Of a DNA stretch of 64,000 nt, positions 36,423-49,100 are shown piece after piece; within the stretch, counting starts at the first letter, position 1, and every line of letters starts with the position of its first letter. Under the pieces are notes generated by a model, which searched no databases, had not been told where the DNA came from, and saw nothing but the letters and a program-made list of their open reading frames with translations. Both the position numbers and the translations under genes were made by a program. Source of the DNA: Oscheius onirici (taxonomy: Eukaryota; Nematoda; Chromadorea; Rhabditida; Rhabditidae); contig OW051472.1 in NCBI GenBank assembly GCA_932521025.1, forward strand, positions 7,564,001-7,628,000. The letters run 5' to 3'.

Positions 36423-37131
36423 TCTCTCTGTACTTTCAGACCTTGCAGATTGTTTTTTTTGCTTCGTGTACAGTATTTAAGCTACTCTTATCTATTAATT
36501 GATCTGGAGAGAGCTCAAACAGCAAACTGCTAACTGTTTTCTGTTTTGAAAAGGACAAAACCAAGTCACAGCCCCGGAGGGGCGTAGCACAACTTGTTGA
36601 CAAAATTCTGTTGAGTACGAGTCGGCCTTAGCTCAGAAACTTCACAGACATCTTATGCTTCAAAGAGGACCTGATGTGGTCAAACCGCGAAGGAATTCCT
36701 CCGATCCAGTTGAGGTTAGGTTCAAAATGGAATGCTACAAGAAAATTGAGCTCGTGAGAAATCTTTATAGTTTAGATTCCCCCAGACGCGTTCCCCTCAA
36801 AAAAAACTATCTCGTTCGATAAATGATTAACATGACAAAACTTGACATGTTACGCTAGTCTCGACAACTGCGGACACCACTACGGACGGACGGACTTTAG
36901 TAAAGAAAGATCTATTCCCTTAATTACTTTGGTTCTTAAGCTGTCTTCATTAAACAAAAAGATTTAGTTTTCGAAATTCAATATTTATTTTAAACAGAAA
37001 ACTCAAAAACACTTTTGAAAAAAAAGTTATTCAACAGAAGCTATGTCTCACGGACAGTAGGTTTCTCGTCTTCTCTACCCAACAGTTATTTTAGACATTA
37101 CAGGAACATCACGTTCCGCGACGGAGGAAAA

Positions 37132-37293
37132 ATGAAGGCCACGTCGATGACATTCGGCGGAATTGTCAACAACCCTCCTCCTCTTCCTCCCACGAGAAAC
37201 TCTCAAGACGAGGCGATGCGTCTTCCTGTCACGGTCAGCAAGCAGGACAAGGCCGTGTCTCTTCCTCCGACGGTCCCGAAGGCTAACAAGTAG
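37132..37293 (+). CDS. Possible short ORF or terminal exon, 53 codons
   Basis: The frame starts MKATSMTFGGIVNN shortly after a TTATTTTAG acceptor and reads a Pro/Arg/Lys-rich peptide with a loose internal repeat (RLPVTVSKQDK, SLPPTVPKANK). It stops at 37291-37293, with AATAAA at 37315-37320 close behind. The acceptor and poly(A) signal support a real transcript end. An in-frame upstream extension to 37015 exists. Function unknown. Confidence 0.35.
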   Translation: MKATSMTFGGIVNNPPPLPPTRNSQDEAMRLPVTVSKQDKAVSLPPTVPKANK

Positions 37294-38356
37294 TTCTGAC
37301 CTTCCTCTGAGTAAAATAAATTTGCTCGATCTGTTCTCTTTTTCTTTTGTCTTCATTGTACTTGTGCACGAGCCGGAAATTAGCCGAGCCGCCCAAATAT
37401 ATACTTTATCCTGGCAGATAAAACTGCCAAAAGGTCTTCCACTAACATTTTCACTGTCTCTTTTGTTGTCTCCCTGACTCTTACCATCTCTCCCAATCTT
37501 TTCCATTCAGGGCCCCTCTCTCACTCTCTGTGACTGTTTTCCTCAGTCTCTCTCTGCAAGATCTCTTACTATCTCTCAGACTCTCGCACTTACTATTCCT
37601 GTCTCACTCTGTCTCTTTTACTGAAACCGTTTTTCTCAGTCTGGATTTGTACAGGGTTTTTGTACAAGATGTGTACAAGATTTGTACACTATTTAGTTGG
37701 TACCCGGGTCTAGCGTCGCGTGGATACATTGTTTGTGTCTGGTTTTCTGGCTCAAAAGTAGACATATGAAAGACCGATATTACCCTAAATTATCAGTCCA
37801 TTTACTTCTTTGCTCTGGTTTTACTGATCGAATTACTGACTGAAATTTGTGCCAATTTTCATGTTTTTCGACCATAACTCCGCCATAAATCAGACTTCCG
37901 ACTTCTCAATACCCGTCTTCCATCGAGTTTTATAGGCCCCTTTGCAGTGCACGACATCAGCCTGTATGGATTTGCGATACAAAAGTTTAACTTCTCCACT
38001 GTATTTTTTGTCTCTTTCTCCTGAGTCTACAAGAGTCTTTATTTCACTATACGAGAAAAATAATACTACAGAAAATGAATTTTCGCCAAGGCACAACGTG
38101 ACATTTTACACGTTTTTGCGTACACTTATCCGACCATCCCCGAAGGATACCAATATCTTTCGGTTATGGTACTATGCCCGACCCAGTTTCAGTTAATTAA
38201 CAATTGAATAATTAGAGCCCCATTGGAGCCAAATAGGATTTATTTGCAGTAGAATATTCCCCACCAATATGGTCGAATCTATATTATGTAGGTTGTTATG
38301 ACACTACAGGTCATAAAAATTAGAGATCCCGCTGTTTCTGTACACGAATCTTGTTC
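37294..38356. other. Gene-poor stretch with CT-rich tracts and TE-like noncoding DNA
   Basis: CT-rich low-complexity sequence spans 37440-37640. The part around 37830-37900 (GGCGGAGTTATGGTCGAAAA on the minus strand) has the look of nematode dispersed repeats. The second copy of the 34.8-kb repeat lies here. No gene was seen. Confidence 0.4.
38125..38184. repeat. Dispersed repeat, copy 2
   Basis: Matches 34817-34893 in conserved blocks and order, but is shorter because the palindromic insert is absent. Confidence 0.6.
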
Positions 38357-41312
38357 TTACGCCGTCTCTGGAGCCATCTGCCACTCCTAAAATAGTTCTT
38401 TAACAAGAGTGTCTACTACTAGAAGTTACCTGGAAAACTACGGTAACTGCCTTGCCCTGTTCATCGCGCCAAACTGTCCAAAACTGAGAACTGACTGATG
38501 CATTCAAAGCGACCGTATTCCTCTTGTCGACTGTCTTGAAAGGGACCATTCCGTGTCTGAAAAAAATTGATCTATGAGGGATTTAAGGTATTAAAGGACA
38601 CATCCCTCTTCTGTCTAGAGCTCTAGAAAAGAGAAGAGCTCAGAAAGATAAAACAGTTTAAAACTACAGTAACCTACCGAATACACTTCTGAGCCAGCTG
38701 AACTTCGACAGCGGTTCCGAGTCCCTTTCGTCTATGTTCTTCATACACGTATTGATTGTTCATGAAGCCGGCTGGATCGATCATTTCGAAAGCTACCGGA
38801 CGTCCGGAATCCGTCCTAACACACGATGACGGCATTCTTCGCAACTTGGCACTGAAATTCCTCGCATTCGAATCGGCAAATCCCTTCGAAACTCACTGCG
38901 TCTGCTCCAAATCACCGTCTTTTGCATGCTGCCACGTTTTGTTAACAACTTCCGCCTCCTCGTCGGGATCGAGCTGAAAAATGGCGAAAACTAGAAGGGA
39001 GAGTAGGGTTTCAATCGAACCTCGCTGTAGACATAGCCGACGGGCAGGGAGGCCTTGTGCGAGAGAATGGCTTCTCTCTGTTGATCGTCCATGTAGAAGA
39101 GATTGAGACAGAGATTGGTCGAGACCAGGTCATGAACAACGTTGTGCATCAGAGTCGAGTACTGAAGAAGAGTATTCGCTTGTCAGGGTCTCTAATCTTA
39201 TCGAAATTGTTTCCACTGTTCACTTTCTTTTCCTCGAGTAATATTCAATTGGCTTGATACTCTACGATTTAAGTAACATAAACCAATGATACAAGAAGAG
39301 TCAAACGTCTTCAGACTTTTGGTTCAGTTAGTTTTGTCGTTGTAACAACTTGTAAGCATAAGTATCAGTATATCCTTTTCTCTCTCAGAACACAGCTCAA
39401 AGGAGTAAAAGTCAGAAACCAAAGATCCGAAATCAGAGATGGCAAAACTCACCAGTTTGATCAGATTCTCTCTTCCGATCATCAGATGAGGACGGTTACT
39501 GTCCAATGCTCCGAGAGCTCTCATTCTGAAACGTCCCATCAATGAGATACTGTTTCTTTCTCACCTGAACTCTCGTAGACATTCCAGATAGCTGATTCGG
39601 TCGAACTTGGTATCCGGAACATGAGCCAACATCATCATCGGTCTGCAGAAAATTTGATCTCTTTACTTCCCCTCTAGAGCCCTGTCAAACCTTTTTCTCC
39701 TTTGCTGCTGAAAAGGGATTTCGGTTAGATGGGACCCGACTGCTAGCTGGTCAACCTACTTGATGTAAAGGTTGTCCTTGACCATGAAGAAGTACTGCGG
39801 ATCCTCCTCAGACGGATAACAGAAGACCCTAATCGGAGACTCGGGGAATCTGAAAACTTTTTTGTTACTGCTGTCATCCGAGGGGATGTTTGCCGCATTC
39901 CGTGACGCAGAAACTTTTTCTCAAATGTTCCAAGGATTAGGCAACGTAGAGGTTCATAGTCTGATGGGGGAAGGGAACGTCCACTGCCACAAACTATGGA
40001 AAGAAAGAAATGCCCTCAAATATGTGCGTCCGACTTCAGATGGCAAGCCTTGCTCAACCTTGCCATTTTGCCATCCAATCAAATCCAGTTAATCAGCCTC
40101 GTTCCCATTCCCAGGCTCTTTTGTCACGAAATCCAGAGTCATCCCTCAAAAACAACACAGTCAACGAAAAGAAGTTTGTTTACTGGTTCTCTCTCTCTCT
40201 TTCAGTGATCCCTGGCTGTAAACTCAAGGCGATATGGGTGAGCTTCAAAAAGCGGCTGTTCTCTTTAAACTCGGTCTCTTCAAAGTGCGTGTCGGCTTGC
40301 ATCGGCACTGCGTCATGAACACATAGTTCGAAGAATCCTCTTCTCGACAATGGAAGGCCCCCCTACATAGGCTATGCCTACGCGGAGGGCAACTTGAACT
40401 CATTAACAGCGACGCGTTTTTGCCTCTTTGCATTTGCTCTCTCTCTCTCTCTTCATATATATTCGAACGGCGCCGAATCGAATCGTGATGAAAGCGAAAG
40501 ATGGAAAGGGTACGGTAAGAAAACCAGAGATCAGATGAATCACTTGGTCAAAATATTTGAACAGCAGTGTCTCAAAAAGGCGGCAGACTCCAATTACATT
40601 TCTTAATTGGTTCAGGGAAGAGTGCGCATTCCTTTTTTTTCAGCTCTGGGATTTTCGAAAAGCCCGCCACATGGTCATTAAAGAGTGTTGGCTTGTCAGA
40701 CGAGGAAATAGCAGCGAGACAGGAAGATCAAATAGAGTAGATAAAAAACGTAGCTCTCGACTTGTTGTCACCCAGACATGTTCTCAAGATTTTCAAATCC
40801 ACTCTCGGCTCCGAACTCTGACAGACCAGATGTCGCTTTCGCTCTGAGAAAGACCTGATTTATCGTGATTGGAGTGCTATCCACAAGTTTCATTGAAAGA
40901 GCCTATTCGAGAGAGTGAAAACGTTGGCAGTATAGGAAGTTTGATTACTGAAAAGATCGTCCCAAATAGTCTGTGACTCTCGATTAATTTAATTTGTCTA
41001 CAGCTTTTGATTCCCATTAGAGATTGCGAAAGATCCGGATAAATTGTCTCAAGCAATCAACTAAGAGTATCTTGAGAACCGTTTCGGTGGCTTACTCTGT
41101 CTTTTTTCGAAGACTGCTATGAATAAGGAATAAGCATTTCTCTAGACTGACCTGTTGCATAGTTCTCCCTGAATGGAGGTCGGGAAGTAGACGAGATCCA
41201 GATGTTCTCGACAGAGTTCGAGAGCCAGTTGGAGAGACTCCTTTCCACGCACGTCGACAAGCATTCCTCTGGCGAACGACTGCTGCTGCTGCAGTCCTAG
41301 GGCCACGTTCAT
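38357..41312 (-). CDS. GNAT-fold acyltransferase, GLYAT/FR47-like
   Basis: Minus-strand gene of about ten exons. It starts MNVALGLQQQQSFARGM (ATG 41310-41312) and ends EWQMAPETA-TAA (38357-38359). The C-terminal third has a GNAT fold: AVIVCVRTDSGRPVAFEMID, YVYEEHRRKGLGTAVEVQLA (the R/Q-x-x-G-x-G acetyl-CoA loop appears as RRKGLG), the following MVPFKTVDKRN segment and FWTVWRDEQG. The N-terminal part (LELCREHLDLVYFP, SLPVGYVYSELD, GDLEQTQ) resembles the glycine-N-acyltransferase-like proteins expanded in nematodes. Acyl-CoA-dependent transfer to a small amine is inferred; the substrate is unknown. Intron 1 is about 0.8 kb, long for this window, and an RY-rich tract lies just upstream of the start. 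Confidence 0.72.
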
Positions 41313-43107
41313 TCGATCGCTCTTTAGAGTAAGGGTGAGAGAGCAAGTTGAGCAGCAGAGAGCAGCTGCAGCGAGGGGGAGAAAGAGTAGAGAAAGAGAC
41401 GAGACCGAGAAGGGGCGGTCCGTGGGAACGGGAGGCGGTCCGGCGGAGGGATCTATGCTATGGACAGGGATTCCCCCAGACAATAAAAAGAGAGAGAGGG
41501 GCTCTTTCGATGGATGGCTTTCAGTCGACGGGCTGTGGGGTCTCTAGTTTAAAATCCAGGGCAGGCTGTCGAGCCGAGAGGATCATCTAGAACATTCTTT
41601 TGGGAGCATTTGACTGATGCCTCGAGGTTTGTAATTGGACAAAAAAATTATCAGATTTCCTTATTGAAAAAGAGCAAAGTGTGGTTAAAAAATGAGTTAG
41701 TTTGCTCAGGTTTGCTTTGAGTAAATGGGCAGGAAATGAGTCGACAGTGTAAAAGTTGAGGGCATATCCTTATAGCTGGGAATAGAAAGGAATGCCTCAA
41801 GGAAACCTGAAGACATTTAAAGACATCCCTGTTCCAATCGGTTTTAGAGCGAGCTCGTCTGTCCAGACGTTTCCAAAACAAGTCCACATGTTTTTAAATA
41901 CAAATATCGAACACATCTGCTTGATCAAGTGTTTGATCGATTCCATCTAGCCTGTTCAAACAGCTCTTTAAAAGTCGGCGGCCCCCAATAGATCGTGGGA
42001 CAGAGAGACGGCTCTGATTCTGATTCACGTACACAGACACTACAAAAAAAGACTGATCTACGATCTTGGACAGGGCTTATTCTTCGAAGAAAGTTGATGC
42101 CTTGTAACTTGAAAAAGTGACAGAAATGAGTCGACAGCAGCTGTTGCAGAATGGTCTGACGTCCCGCGAGCAGGAAAAGGGAGTGTCAAGCAGCACAAGA
42201 GAGTGTTCTTCGCAATTACCGAATAGTCAAGAGCCGTTGTTCAAACAGAGATTCCTGAAAAAAGCGCAAGGAGCGGTGGTCTGTTGACGTAGTCTGTAGG
42301 CTGGCCCCGTTCCCTCTTGATCTGCAAATGAGTGAGAAACACTCTTCGAAATGTGACTTTTGCAGAAAAAAGGAGTCACAAGGTTACGGGAGAAACACCT
42401 GTGGGGATAAGTCAATCAGAACGGGACAAATGTTTTTTTTCGCAACCGTGGGTCCATTTCGGGTAACCATGCCGACGATTATTGGAGGTGGCATAATGTT
42501 TGCAGAAGGCTACGTTCGATGCTGCTGAACACTCTCTGGTCAGAATATGAGAAACTATTTCACGTCTTCCGGGGTTAGAAAATCCTTAACTTCAGCAACA
42601 CATCTTCAAAAACCAAAATATCCAAACCAGAGATCATCCTTTGTGTACTGTCTGTGCCCTCTCCCGTCTCGTCCAGTGACTCAGTTTCGCCGGTTATGTC
42701 TCACGGCCTTTTTGTCCATGGAGCGATTTTTGAAGAACGAAACGACTGGGTCACTGACAACCAGAATTGGGGAGCTGAAAGATCGGAAAGGAATAGAAAA
42801 GGTCTTCGTAAAAACACTCCTCGACGTTCGCGCATCATATTACCGGTGATATTTCAACCTTCAATCATTCTCACATTAAAGGGAGCAACTTGCCCTTTCG
42901 CAGCTTGTCTACCATCATGTGCTTCTTTCAGTAAAGTGCAACTTTTCAGCTCAGCATTCGGCCAGGTTCTTCTTACAGCATGTTCTCTTCCAGGGTCATT
43001 TGGGATTTGATCACCCGAGAAAATTGAACGAACGGAGCATGCAGAATATTCGACGGAAGCTGGTCACGCTCATAATTGGCACTGGAGACAGTCTTCGACA
43101 TGTGCAT
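41313..43107. other. Intergenic region, no supported gene
   Basis: Open frames are short and mutually overlapping (for example 41335-41590 +, 42547-43010 +) and lack motifs or phased introns. Expected to contain the acyltransferase promoter. Confidence 0.4.
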
Positions 43108-43740
43108 CTATTCTCGGTCAACTCTGTTCCTGAAACACACGAATACTTCACATCGACACGCTGAAAAATGAGCATTAGTGAAAGCAGAGAAGTTAGACCG
43201 TTCGTGTGACAACTTTGAAGGACGGATTTTAGTAAATGGAAAAAGAGAATAATTGAACCAACCTCGGAAAAATAAAGTTTGGAAAAGTAACAGATCCCCA
43301 CAGACGAAATTGTATCCAGTAGTCACAACATGATGGAAGTTCCTCTCTATCAGAATCTGAAAGCAGACAGAAAGAAAGGAAGATCAATTGGAGTGTTTTC
43401 GCATTCTATTAGAATTTTGGAAGGACTCTCAAATACCAATACCCACTCACTCTGACAGTACTCCAGTCTCCAAATTCCCGATTTGCTAGTCACTCCGAAG
43501 AGATCCTTACCGAAACCCGAATCGGCCTTCGACCTGAAGACTGGAGTTTTCGGAACTGAGTTGATCGGGACAGGCACAGATCCTAGTCAAAGTGAGCAAC
43601 AAAGGCAACAGAAAGTAAGAACAAAAGTGTGAGATAAAGTTTGGAAAAGTAGAAACACCTGACCTGAACTAGAAGAAGACGTTCGCACAGCTGGAGCACT
43701 GACGACCAAATGAGTCCAAAGACAAGCGAAAAATTTGACA
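43108..43740 (-). CDS. Uncertain multi-exon gene fragment
   Basis: Three minus-strand segments join in phase by eye: a segment ending RTSSSSS, then GSVPVPINSVPKTPVFRSKA through GIWRLEYCQ, and ILIERNFHHVVTTGYNFV with a hydrophobic VCGDLLLFQTLFF. Introns are roughly 70 and 95 nt with GT-AG ends. Neither a start codon nor a domain was identified, and the last join to a Cys-rich tail ending near 43108 is weak. Could be a diverged gene or noise. Confidence 0.25.
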
Positions 43741-44681
43741 AGTCGAGATTTAAGCAAGTCTTGACAAGTCTAGGATTATCCTAGTCGAAGTATAGACGAC
43801 ATTTTTGTTCAGAAAAAAGAAGCAAGTCGCTCACTTCCATTGGAAAACGGCTGAAGTTTGAAAGCAGTCTGACGCAGCGTTGTTCAAATGAAAAGGAGTT
43901 TTTTGAGAAATCCATTTTCTGAAACGCAGTCGACTCAATTGGCCTCTCTCTCGGCTGCTCCTTACGTCGTTAAATCAGGGAGTAATTAGACCTTTCTGTG
44001 TCAATTGTCAGACTGCCATCAAAGATCATTGTCGCCTCCTTCTTCCAGTCGTTGCGTGAGCCCACCACTTCCGTTCTCAACTTGTTTTCGGCCGTGCCAG
44101 CTTCTCAATCACCCAATCAACACTCTCTCTCCCTCTCTCTCGTCAAAGAGTTTGTCAAGTTTTGGCCAGTAGGCGTGTTCTGACTATACTCTCTCAAAAT
44201 CTCCCTTTCCCAAAATATCTCGTTATCAAGCCAATTCTCCCTCTAACACACCCTCTTTTGCAAATGGGCATCAATTTTCAGTGCCGACTCTACATTTTGC
44301 TGCCCTGGCAATGAATGGCCATTATCGACGACTCGCCCTGCTCCTACAGTTTTCATCTGCGTGAAGTGGTGGGTTCATCCTCTCTTCTAGTATTGCACCC
44401 TTGTTTCCCGCTATTTTTAGCTCAAATAAGTCTTTTTTTACTGTCGACCCTTTTTATAACATTATCCTATAGTACAAGATTAAAGGGGCATGTTTCTTTA
44501 CGTCCGCCTACACTTCCAGCCTTTGAGAAAAAACCTCAATTTTTTGATGTTCAGCGAAGTAGTAGTATTTGATGAGTTCTACAACTTTGTTGAACATCAT
44601 ATATCTAGAAAATGTACGTGTGAGCAAGAAAAATGGGCTTTCTTCTCAAAGTACTCGACTATTTGAAGTTTTCGTTTGCAG

Positions 44682-45340
44682 ATGGACACGACAACCGAGC
44701 TCAACCCCGTCGACCAGTCAGTCTACGGTCTAGTCGTCTTCCTCGTAATCTTCCTCCTCTTTGCCTCCCTAACCTCCGGTCTTCTCGTCTGTCTCACCAA
44801 AATTTGGTGTAGTGTCAAGACGGGAGAAGAACGTAGGCGGCAACAGTCTATCAGAAATTCTCCCGGTATCATTGAGGAAGACAGCGACGAGGAGAGTGGC
44901 ACAGCTGCCGCTCCACCTCCTCTCCAAAGAGCATCAATTTCCGGCAGGAGATTCTGTAAGTCTTGGTGTTTTCCCAAATTTAAGTCTCCTCAGCCCAACG
45001 TCTAATGAGCTACGTTCACAAACTCGGCGACAATCGCTCTAGAGAAATGGACATCACGCCAGAAGAACCGTCTCCTACTGTCTACGGAGCCGACTCTGAG
45101 CAGCTGCCGACTATCAGTACTACTGTAGGTTCTTCTAGAGGTCCTTTTGGGTTGAATGGCACTCATAAGGATGAGCTTGGTGATCCTCTGGGAGTAGTGA
45201 AATTGTCTCCTCCTATTCCTCTCGCTTTGGGAAAGTTGCTCGAATATGTGGACCGTCACCTAATAGTCCATTATAACGATATGAAGAAAGAGCAGAGTTA
45301 TAGGTTTGTTTTTGATCGACAAAAGGGCTACATGGATTGA
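44682..45340 (+). CDS. Single-pass membrane protein of unknown family
   Basis: The ATG at 44682 directly follows a TTTCGTTTGCAG acceptor (spliced leader or 5' UTR intron). The protein starts MDTTTELNPVDQSVYG, then one transmembrane segment LVVFLVIFLLFASLTSGLLV and a Cys/Lys stop-transfer region. A type III or N-out orientation with a cytosolic tail of about 160 residues is inferred. The tail has a basic RRRQQS patch, an acidic EEDSDEESG stretch and poly-Pro/Ala. A 39-nt intron joins GRRF-SQRLMSYVHKLGDN in phase. The end is LIVHYNDMKKEQSYRFVFD...MD and TGA 45338-45340. About 205 residues in all. No enzymatic motif seen. Confidence 0.7.
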
Positions 45341-46117
45341 CCGACTCAACAGTATCCCGTTGGGCAAATCAACAGTTGCTTATCCTAAAAAGTAAAGGTT
45401 AGAAAACTTACATTTACCTCATAAGCGTAATCTTCTGTATACGCATACAAGAATTTCCGTTACCGAACAGATGTAGCATTTGCAGCGCCTCCTTTGTTTT
45501 TCACTCGGTTTTTCTTCATTTCCAGTATGTTTATTCGACTCGGTGTAAAAAATGTCATACCCGTCCTAATAAATTCATTCTTCCTCTATAAACCCACAAC
45601 TTCCAGGTGTCAGCCGTGATGATGCGCAACGGTTCTTTGAGTCACGACCCAACGACAGTCGTCCATGTGTGAATAAACAAAGAGCAATAAAAGTAACAAC
45701 ATGAACTGGTAAAGAGAAAGCCAAAGCCTGTAGAAACCAGGTCATTTGCAGTGAGAAGACAGAAGATCCGGTACTTTATTTTTCCTTTTTTGTATGTTAG
45801 ACCATAGAAAGACTCACCCTTGCCTACCTGCTCGACAATGCTCCAAAAACAACTGAAAAATTCTGAAGCATGGGTTTAAAAAGGTGGTGAGCGCGAAGTC
45901 AGCTGTCCCGACAATTCGCTGCCATTTGACACTACAAACAAATATTTATACGAAATGTGAACAAAACAACGAAAAGAGCTTATTTCTACTAGGCAGGACG
46001 GAGCTAATAATGATAGAGACAAGTGAATAGGCCTCAGAAAAGAAAACACGTTTTTGGGTGGGGAAGATTCTCAAATTGTACGAGGTAAAAACTGACAGCA
46101 TATAACAAAAAAAATAC
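45341..46117. other. Convergent intergenic region
   Basis: Lies between the 3' ends of the plus-strand membrane-protein gene and the minus-strand hnRNP U-like gene. It contains AATAAA-like sites (45568 and 45687 on the plus strand) that may end the plus-strand transcript. No gene was seen. Confidence 0.5.
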
Positions 46118-49100
46118 TTAGTTTCCGTTGTTCTGAGACCAGGAGTAAGGCGGATAGGAACCGTTCATCGCGTTTGAAGGGGGCCTAAAGATGTTCGGGT
46201 GAGAAAACTCAGGAAGGAAAACTCTTACGCGTTCATGGAAGGAGGCGGCAAGTTGAAGGTCATCAAGCCGGGAGGAGGAATCGACGGAGAAGCCTGCAAA
46301 AAGATGTTCTATATTGAACATTACCAATAAACTGTTTCGTTTTTTTTCTAAGTTTCAGACGGCCGAAAAGCTTCTTGTTTTTTTTCGCCCAACCGGACAA
46401 TGAATCTCGAGTTCCGCAACTTCCAAAAAAACGTACCGCTGAAAGACTCGTGATTGGGGGTAGCGGTTGCTGTGAGAAGCTGTTCGGAGGTGGATTGACC
46501 AAATAGGGAGCATTCAGACCGGGAGGAGGAAGAGACATTGATACACTATGAGTCGATGAAAAGGACTGAAATGTGCACATTTTTAAGTTAAATACGTCAA
46601 TTTACCACAGCAGGTTCTACAGAAATGGGCGTTCCGATAGTCGGTATCCTGCTACTGGCTCCCAGAACTTGAATTGGAGTTCCGACTGTCGAAGGAGACG
46701 AAACGGATTGACGACTCTGAAAACAGCTTTTTAAAAAGAAAGGAAAAAATCTTACGGCTTCAATCTTTTTCAGTTGCATCGCCTTCAGTCTCGACCTCAT
46801 TATCGCTTCGGACATCATGGGATTTCCGGAAGGATTGGCTGCCTTAACCGTCGCTCTCAGCTGATTTAGCTCTTGTTCGCTCTAAATGTTGTTTCTGTAA
46901 ACCGAGAGTTTCGGAAAAACCGTACCAGTTCTGCGACCTGGTCTTCCGTTGAAGGCTGTCCGAGAGCTGCATCTCCTGGTCTGAAAGAAACTCGATTCGT
47001 GAGATCGACGATTTAAAAAAACCTATGGAATGGGGCCGGAACAGCCGTGGCTGGAATGTCTTGAATCGTCACCCGAACCAATGGCTTCACGCTAAAAAAA
47101 CAATATACTGGCACTTAAAAAAGTTTACCCAGGTGTAATTTGAGGAGGTGGAATGGTCGTGTCGATGCTGATATGAACCGACTGTCTGTTGGACGGTGTT
47201 CTGTCCTCTACGACGCTGAAACCCAATGCTGACGCCGACGTCGGAGCCGAATCGTGGCTTGAACTGGCCGACAGTGGTCCGCCGGGATTAGACGGGTCCA
47301 GGTATGCGCTGAACTAAAGGTGAGAAAAAAAAATTGCGAAGAGTATTCTGAAGGAATTTTTCGAAAATTCGAATTACTTCTCGCAAAAGTTCGGCGAAGC
47401 CGAAATTTTTTTTACGCAACGACGTCGTATTTGTTAAATTTCATAGTTTTCAGGCTCCCGTATGACATGACTGAGAGAAAACTACAAGAATGACTCTAGT
47501 CCTGTGGAACTGATCAGTCATTCTTGTAGTCTTCTCTCAGTCATCATCACAAACGAGCTTCTTATACTAGTATTCATTCGATCACAGTCATACGGGATCC
47601 TGAAAACTATGAAATTTAACAAATACGACGTCGTTGCGTAAAAAAAAATTTCGGCTTCGCCGAACTTTTGCGAGAAATAATTCAGTTTTCAAAATTTGCG
47701 AGGAGTCATTTACAATGGTTGTGAGCCAGCGCATACCTGGACGGGTCATCCAACGGAACGACGGCAATTTTGAGCTGTGGGAGTACTGTCAACGGCTGAA
47801 TGGGCTTTCGCGGCTGCAGCGGATCGCGTTGGATACCGTCTCCGAGTCCAATCATCTGTGATCGTCGTCTCTTGTACTTTTTCTGGAACCAGGGTCTTGC
47901 TTCTTCGTTGTAGCGATTGATCTGATCGATACAGTCCTGGATCCTGTTCACTGGTGGCTCGATGAAATAAATATCCTCAAACGGCTCGAATTCTTGTGAC
48001 GGTAACGAGATGACGGCCTTCATTTCCAGCATCGCTTCCGGTGGAACGAGAGCCGTTCCATCTTGACGAGCTTGTCGGGCTTGACGGTCGGCCATTACCT
48101 CGTCTGTCGGCATGAGAATGACACATTTTCGACGAAACTCTTCGAAAAGCTGAAGACGCTTCTTTCGGGTCTCTCGCGACGTGTTCGTCATGTCCAAAAT
48201 GTAGTTTTTTCGACGGCGAGCGGCCAGAAGAACACAGCGTTGCAGCGATTTGCCAATGAGGCCCATGACCATGTCCCAACGGCCTTGATGAGCCCGTTTT
48301 CGGGAAACTCCGTTTACCTGAAAAAATGCGATTGCTTTGAACACGAATTTCAATACTTTGAGCGGGACAACTCCCGTCATTTTCACCCATTTTTAACTTT
48401 CTAGGTACGTTACCCCTAGAGCGTCTAATCAAAGAACCGACAGAAAACGCACCTTCATGGCTGCCAGAACGGTCTCGTGATTGATCAGCGTCCAGTTTTC
48501 TTCCGGATGATCGCGAAGATACTCTCGGACCCAGGTCGTTTTTCCAACTCCGGGCAGACCGACCATCATGAGCACTGTGCATTCTGCCTTGCTGTCCGGC
48601 GACTTTCGGCTCCGGATCAGATCTCCTCGTCCCAAATCCGTCATGAAACGCCATTTTTGATTTCTGAAACAATTCTCATGAGAATAAGGAAAAGAAGAAC
48701 AAACTTTGTCCACGGATGGTCCTCATCGTCGCCTTCGAAGCCGCCGAAATTGACTGCAACGCGACAATTTTTGATGCAAATGTGCGGGAAGATGGCATCG
48801 CCGTCGGGAAGAGAAATGTTGGCAAAGGCGACACCGAGATCCTGGTCATTTTTCCAGTAGGAGATGGAGCCATCTTCGAGATCGAGACAGGTCGTGATGA
48901 CGTCGTTCAGATGGAAGACGGAATTGGAGGCGAAATCAGCGAAAAAGTTGTTGCTGGCCTTCTTTCCAAGGCTGGAGATGCAGTAAGAGTTGGGACTTTC
49001 GCCGAGCTAAAAAACGTTTATCTACTTCTTTCGACTTTTAGTGATGTTTTGAGTTATGTAGTCATACTTCAGCTGTACCTAATTTGACATTTTTAGACGT

